Below are positions 51,669-54,145 of a DNA stretch of 54,145 nt, in pieces. Below the pieces are notes generated by a model. That model searched no databases, was not told the DNA's origin, and saw only the letters and a list, made by a program, of their open reading frames with translations. The first letter of the stretch is position 1; every line of letters begins with the position of its first letter. Source of the stretch: Phycisphaerales bacterium. GTDB lineage: Bacteria; Planctomycetota; Phycisphaerae; Phycisphaerales; SM1A02. The position numbers and the translations under genes are program-made. Where the stretch lies: positions 1 to 54,145 of the forward strand of contig JANQEQ010000125.1 of NCBI GenBank assembly GCA_028278245.1. The letters run 5' to 3'.

Positions 51669-52739
51669 TCAACCGGCAATTTTCCCGCTCAACCGATAGA
51701 CGTACGCCAGTATCTCCGCCACTGCCTGATAGAATCCCGGTGGAATTTCCTGCCCCACCGCTACCTCCTTGTACAACGCCCTTGCCAGCGGCGGCCGTTG
51801 CAGGATGGGTATCTCATGCTGCATAGCCAGTTGCCGGATGCGCATTGCCAGATGATCCGCACCTTTGGCGATGACCTTCGGTGCACTCTGGGAGTCCATG
51901 TCATACTGGATCGCCACCGCTACGTGCTCCGGATTGGTTACGATCACATCTGCTTTAGGAATAGCTGCGGCTATCCGCTGCTGGGCAATCTGTTGCGCCA
52001 TACGCATGCGACGCTGCTTGGTCTGCGGATCACCTTCTGTCTGTTTCAATTCATCCTTGACCTGCTGCTTGGTCATCTTTAGATCGCGATTGTGCTTCCA
52101 CCGCTGGTACATGTAATCCAGAATCCCCAACAGCAGTAAGACCAGAAGCACACGCAGAGCAAGATCGAGCATCATCCACCCCACCTCTCGCAGGCTTTGC
52201 AGGATCGTCAGTTGAGGCAGGAGCAACATGCGATCGAAATTCCCGCTGATGGCCCAGATTGCGACGATGACGACAACACCGACTTTCAGTGAATCCAGCG
52301 TGGCTTTGACCAATGCGGACAAGCCGAACACACGCTGAAAGCCCTTGATCGGATCCAGCTTGCTCAACTTTGGTTGGAGTGACTTGACGGACATCAACCA
52401 ACCGATCTGCAGAAAGGTTGTGATATATGCTGCCAGCCAGAGTACGAGAAGAATCGGCGCGCCGAGTTTGATCGTGTTCAGCCCGATGAAGCGCATGTAG
52501 GCACCAATATCCTCGACTCTCAGAACATTGCCCACAGAATCGTGACTGAGCACCACCTGGATAATCTGCTTGGCGTCGCCGAACATCGACCACGCCAGAA
52601 GTGCCAGAGCCATTGTTCCAATCAGCAAAAGCAACGCGCCGGCCAGATCCTGGCTCTTGGCAACATTACCTTCCTCACGCGCTTCCTGGCGGCGCTTCGG
52701 AGTAGCTTCTTCAGTTCTCTCACCCAGATCGTCCGGCAT
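51669..52739 (-). CDS. flhB: Flagellar export substrate-specificity switch FlhB
   Basis: A 356-residue membrane protein. The N-terminus reads GERTEEATPKRRQEAREEGN, the canonical start, and four membrane helices follow. The cytoplasmic domain contains VIVTNPEHVAVAIQYD. This is the autocleavage site, where FlhB usually has NPTH; here it is NPEH. The last residues (IPPGFYQAVAEILAYVYRL) are standard. FlhB self-cleaves between Asn and Pro to switch export from rod/hook to filament proteins. The Asn-Pro and His are kept, so cleavage is expected. Confidence 0.95.
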   Translation of the reverse strand: MPDDLGERTEEATPKRRQEAREEGNVAKSQDLAGALLLLIGTMALALLAWSMFGDAKQIIQVVLSHDSVGNVLRVEDIGAYMRFIGLNTIKLGAPILLVLWLAAYITTFLQIGWLMSVKSLQPKLSKLDPIKGFQRVFGLSALVKATLDSLKVGVVVIVAIWAISGNFDRMLLLPQLTILQSLREVGWMMLDLALRVLLVLLLLGILDYMYQRWKHNRDLKMTKQQVKDELKQTEGDPQTKQRRMRMAQQIAQQRIAAAIPKADVIVTNPEHVAVAIQYDMDSQSAPKVIAKGADHLAMRIRQLAMQHEIPILQRPPLARALYKEVAVGQEIPPGFYQAVAEILAYVYRLSGKIAG

Positions 52740-52795
52740 CCGTGCCTCTCAACATTCGATATTTGATTCAACTCACTTTCACTCTGAGTGGATTA

Positions 52796-53581
52796 CTACC
52801 TGGACTCAATCCAACTGAACAATATTGACAACACGTGATCGATCTCTCCCATCACGACCTCGCTGATGATCGTCAACCCAAGGGCAATGATGGCGATCCC
52901 CAGCAGTATCCTGAGCGGAAAACCAAGACTCAGAATGTTCAACTGGGGTACGGTTTTGGCGATGAAACCCATTGCCAGACTTTGCAGGAATACCAGTGCG
53001 AGCAACGGAGCAGCAATGCGCAACGCGACCTCGAGCACTGAAAGCAGCAGACCATTGACCAGTGAAATGAAATCCAGGTCCAGCACAAACTGTCCCGGCT
53101 GGATGTGCTGAAAGCTGTTGAGCACGGCCAGCACCATCGCTTCGTGCCCACCGATCATCAGGAACATTGCCAGTGCCATGAAAAAGAGCAGTTGCCCCAC
53201 CACATCTGCCTCGTCGTCGACAGTGGGATTGTAAAATCGGGCAAATCCGAGTCCCATCTGCTGCCCCATCACCAGCCCCCCAGTCTGAACCGCCACCAGC
53301 GGAATGCTTGCCACGTAACCCACGACGATACCGATGAGCAGTTCCATCGTGACCAACGGTGCGAGCGACCAAAGTTCCAGTTTCAATTCGGTCTGCCCGA
53401 AACATTGCTGACTCAGCAGTGGATAGATCGCGCCGCCGATGAGAAATGAGATCAGAACCTTGATTTTGACCGGAATGACACGAGATCCGAACACCGGTCC
53501 GTACAACATCAGACCACCGATGCGGAAGACCACAAGGAGTGTAGCCGGTACGTGCTCCAGAATGCCAGGAAGTTGGTTCAC
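52796..53581 (-). CDS. fliR: Flagellar export-gate protein FliR
   Basis: A 261-residue polytopic protein. LVVFRIGGLMLYGPVFGSRVIPVKIKVLISFLIG is the typical FliR N-terminal third, and GLGFARFYNP with the late QLNILSLGFPLRILLG is also characteristic. It forms the helical export-gate core with FliP and FliQ. The start is GTG 53581. Gene order fliP-fliQ-fliR-flhB-flhA is conserved. Confidence 0.95.
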   Translation of the reverse strand: MNQLPGILEHVPATLLVVFRIGGLMLYGPVFGSRVIPVKIKVLISFLIGGAIYPLLSQQCFGQTELKLELWSLAPLVTMELLIGIVVGYVASIPLVAVQTGGLVMGQQMGLGFARFYNPTVDDEADVVGQLLFFMALAMFLMIGGHEAMVLAVLNSFQHIQPGQFVLDLDFISLVNGLLLSVLEVALRIAAPLLALVFLQSLAMGFIAKTVPQLNILSLGFPLRILLGIAIIALGLTIISEVVMGEIDHVLSILFSWIESR

Positions 53582-53619
53582 CCCGAGATTCCTTCAACCG
53601 CAAATCCTTTCATCTTGTT

Positions 53620-53874
53620 TCACCATGTGCCCATGAACATCTCAACTGCAAAATCAAACATCTCCACCGCAATCCAGCTCAGTAACACCACAGCCACCAG
53701 AATCATCACGATGATCTTGGGAACGAAACTCAAAGTCTGTTCCTGGATTTGAGTCACAGCCTGAAACAAACTCACGACGAGACCGACCACCAATCCAGCA
53801 CCCAGAATCGGTGTAGCCAGAATCAAGGCCTGGAGGAGTGCAATTTTGACGATGTGTACTGCTTCTTCACCCAT
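53620..53874 (-). CDS. fliQ: Flagellar export-gate protein FliQ
   Basis: An 84-residue protein with two membrane hairpin helices. It has the family's ATPILGAGLVVGLVVSLFQAVTQIQEQTLSFVPKI block, here at about residues 19-53. Four or five copies surround the FliP-FliR channel. ATG 53874 has GAGAG upstream. It is 57 bp after fliP. Confidence 0.95.
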   Translation of the reverse strand: MGEEAVHIVKIALLQALILATPILGAGLVVGLVVSLFQAVTQIQEQTLSFVPKIIVMILVAVVLLSWIAVEMFDFAVEMFMGTW

Positions 53875-53931
53875 GATTGTCGCTCTCCGTGAACTCCGGA
53901 CTGACTTACCTCGCCTCAGGAATGTGATCGA

Positions 53932-54145
53932 TCACGGGCCACCGATCATGATGCTCCCCACCTGGAACGTAAAATCAGGCTGGGCCACACTCGTCAGGAG
54001 CGTGCTGGTCACCAGTTGCCACCCGTCCACGAGCACAAAGAGCAGCAACTTGAACGGCAACGAGATGAGCACCGGGGGCAGCATCAGCATGCCCATCGAG
54101 ATCAACATGCTCGCGATGATCATGTCAATGACCAGAAACGGCAGG
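53932..54145 (-). CDS. fliP: Flagellar export-gate protein FliP, C-terminal fragment (cut by window edge)
   Basis: About the last 71 residues of Fli[46 protein letters not shown] sequence is the family's highly conserved C-terminal double helix. The gene's start lies beyond the right edge. An in-frame ATG at 54123 is internal and not a start. Confidence 0.95.
   Translation of the reverse strand, partial: LPFLVIDMIIASMLISMGMLMLPPVLISLPFKLLLFVLVDGWQLVTSTLLTSVAQPDFTFQVGSIMIGGP

Noticed and set aside
52806..53603. 265-codon alternative frame over fliR
   Set aside because: Same strand, different frame from an unmistakable FliR. The translated product is hydrophilic and rich in Arg and Gly, as expected of an out-of-frame reading.
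1..54145. CRISPR arrays, IS elements, prophage or integrase genes
   Set aside because: No regularly spaced repeats, transposase, integrase or phage structural proteins were recognised. The only mobile-element traces are the tRNA-Pro scar and short repeats.

Overview
The window looks like a chromosomal segment of a flagellated planctomycete, most likely of the Phycisphaerae group. This is inferred from a secreted protease ending in a pair of dockerin-like calcium loops, a PEP-CTERM-like exported protein whose anchor reads PTPG...RRRR, an FHA-GspE fusion ATPase, and a flhB-flhA-flhF-flhG-fliA flagellar block. Base composition is moderate in most genes. It is visibly more AT-rich in about 14.2-16.0 kb and in the beta-helix genes of the pilus cluster. 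No rRNA operon, IS element, prophage or CRISPR array was seen.

Layout. Positions 1-4019 hold the 5' part of an unusually long pyruvate:ferredoxin oxidoreductase (minus strand). Positions 4.4-8.1 kb hold tRNA-Arg, ribosomal protein S20, a CPBP membrane protease, a TlpA-like thioredoxin with a helical-repeat tail, and a PEP-CTERM-like surface protein. Positions 8.1-11.7 kb hold three amino-acid or sugar oxidoreductases. Positions 11.9-19.0 kb are an accessory stretch of mixed genes: an ALG10-like glycosyltransferase, an atypical SDR, a PD-(D/E)xK-like protein, a TylF-like methyltransferase, an RDD protein, a class I methyltransferase, a DinB protein and a four-helix-bundle protein. This stretch contains an exact 24-bp repeat (31 bp with one mismatch) in opposite orientations. 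It also holds a duplicated tRNA-Pro 3' end that looks like the scar of a tRNA-targeted integration. Positions 19.1-22.4 kb hold tRNA-Pro, tRNA-Tyr, tRNA-Thr and mnmG. Positions 22.5-25.6 kb hold the three-gene proton-translocating transhydrogenase pntAA-pntAB-pntB.

Positions 25.9-45.2 kb concern the cell surface: a secreted trypsin-like protease, an FHA-GspE ATPase, and then a large minus-strand type IV pilus / type II secretion-like cluster. Its order of transcription is PilZ, PilB, PilC, major pilin, GspH/FimU-like, PilV-like, PilW-like, PilX-like no. 1, beta-helix protein no. 1, PilX-like no. 2 with a CBM-like domain, beta-helix/seven-repeat propeller/UnbV protein no. 2, PilM-PilN fusion, PilO, PilP-like. 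The beta-helix proteins occupy the place that the tip adhesin PilY1 has in the classical fimU-pilVWX-pilY1 order, and the PilX plus beta-helix pair is duplicated. This is the best candidate here for an undescribed system: a calcium-dependent pilus with alternative beta-helix tip adhesins. No secretin, prepilin peptidase or retraction ATPase is in view.

Positions 45.5-54.1 kb hold flagellar sigma-28, FlhG, FlhF and the export-gate genes flhA, flhB, fliR, fliQ and the 3' end of fliP, all on the minus strand and running off the right edge.
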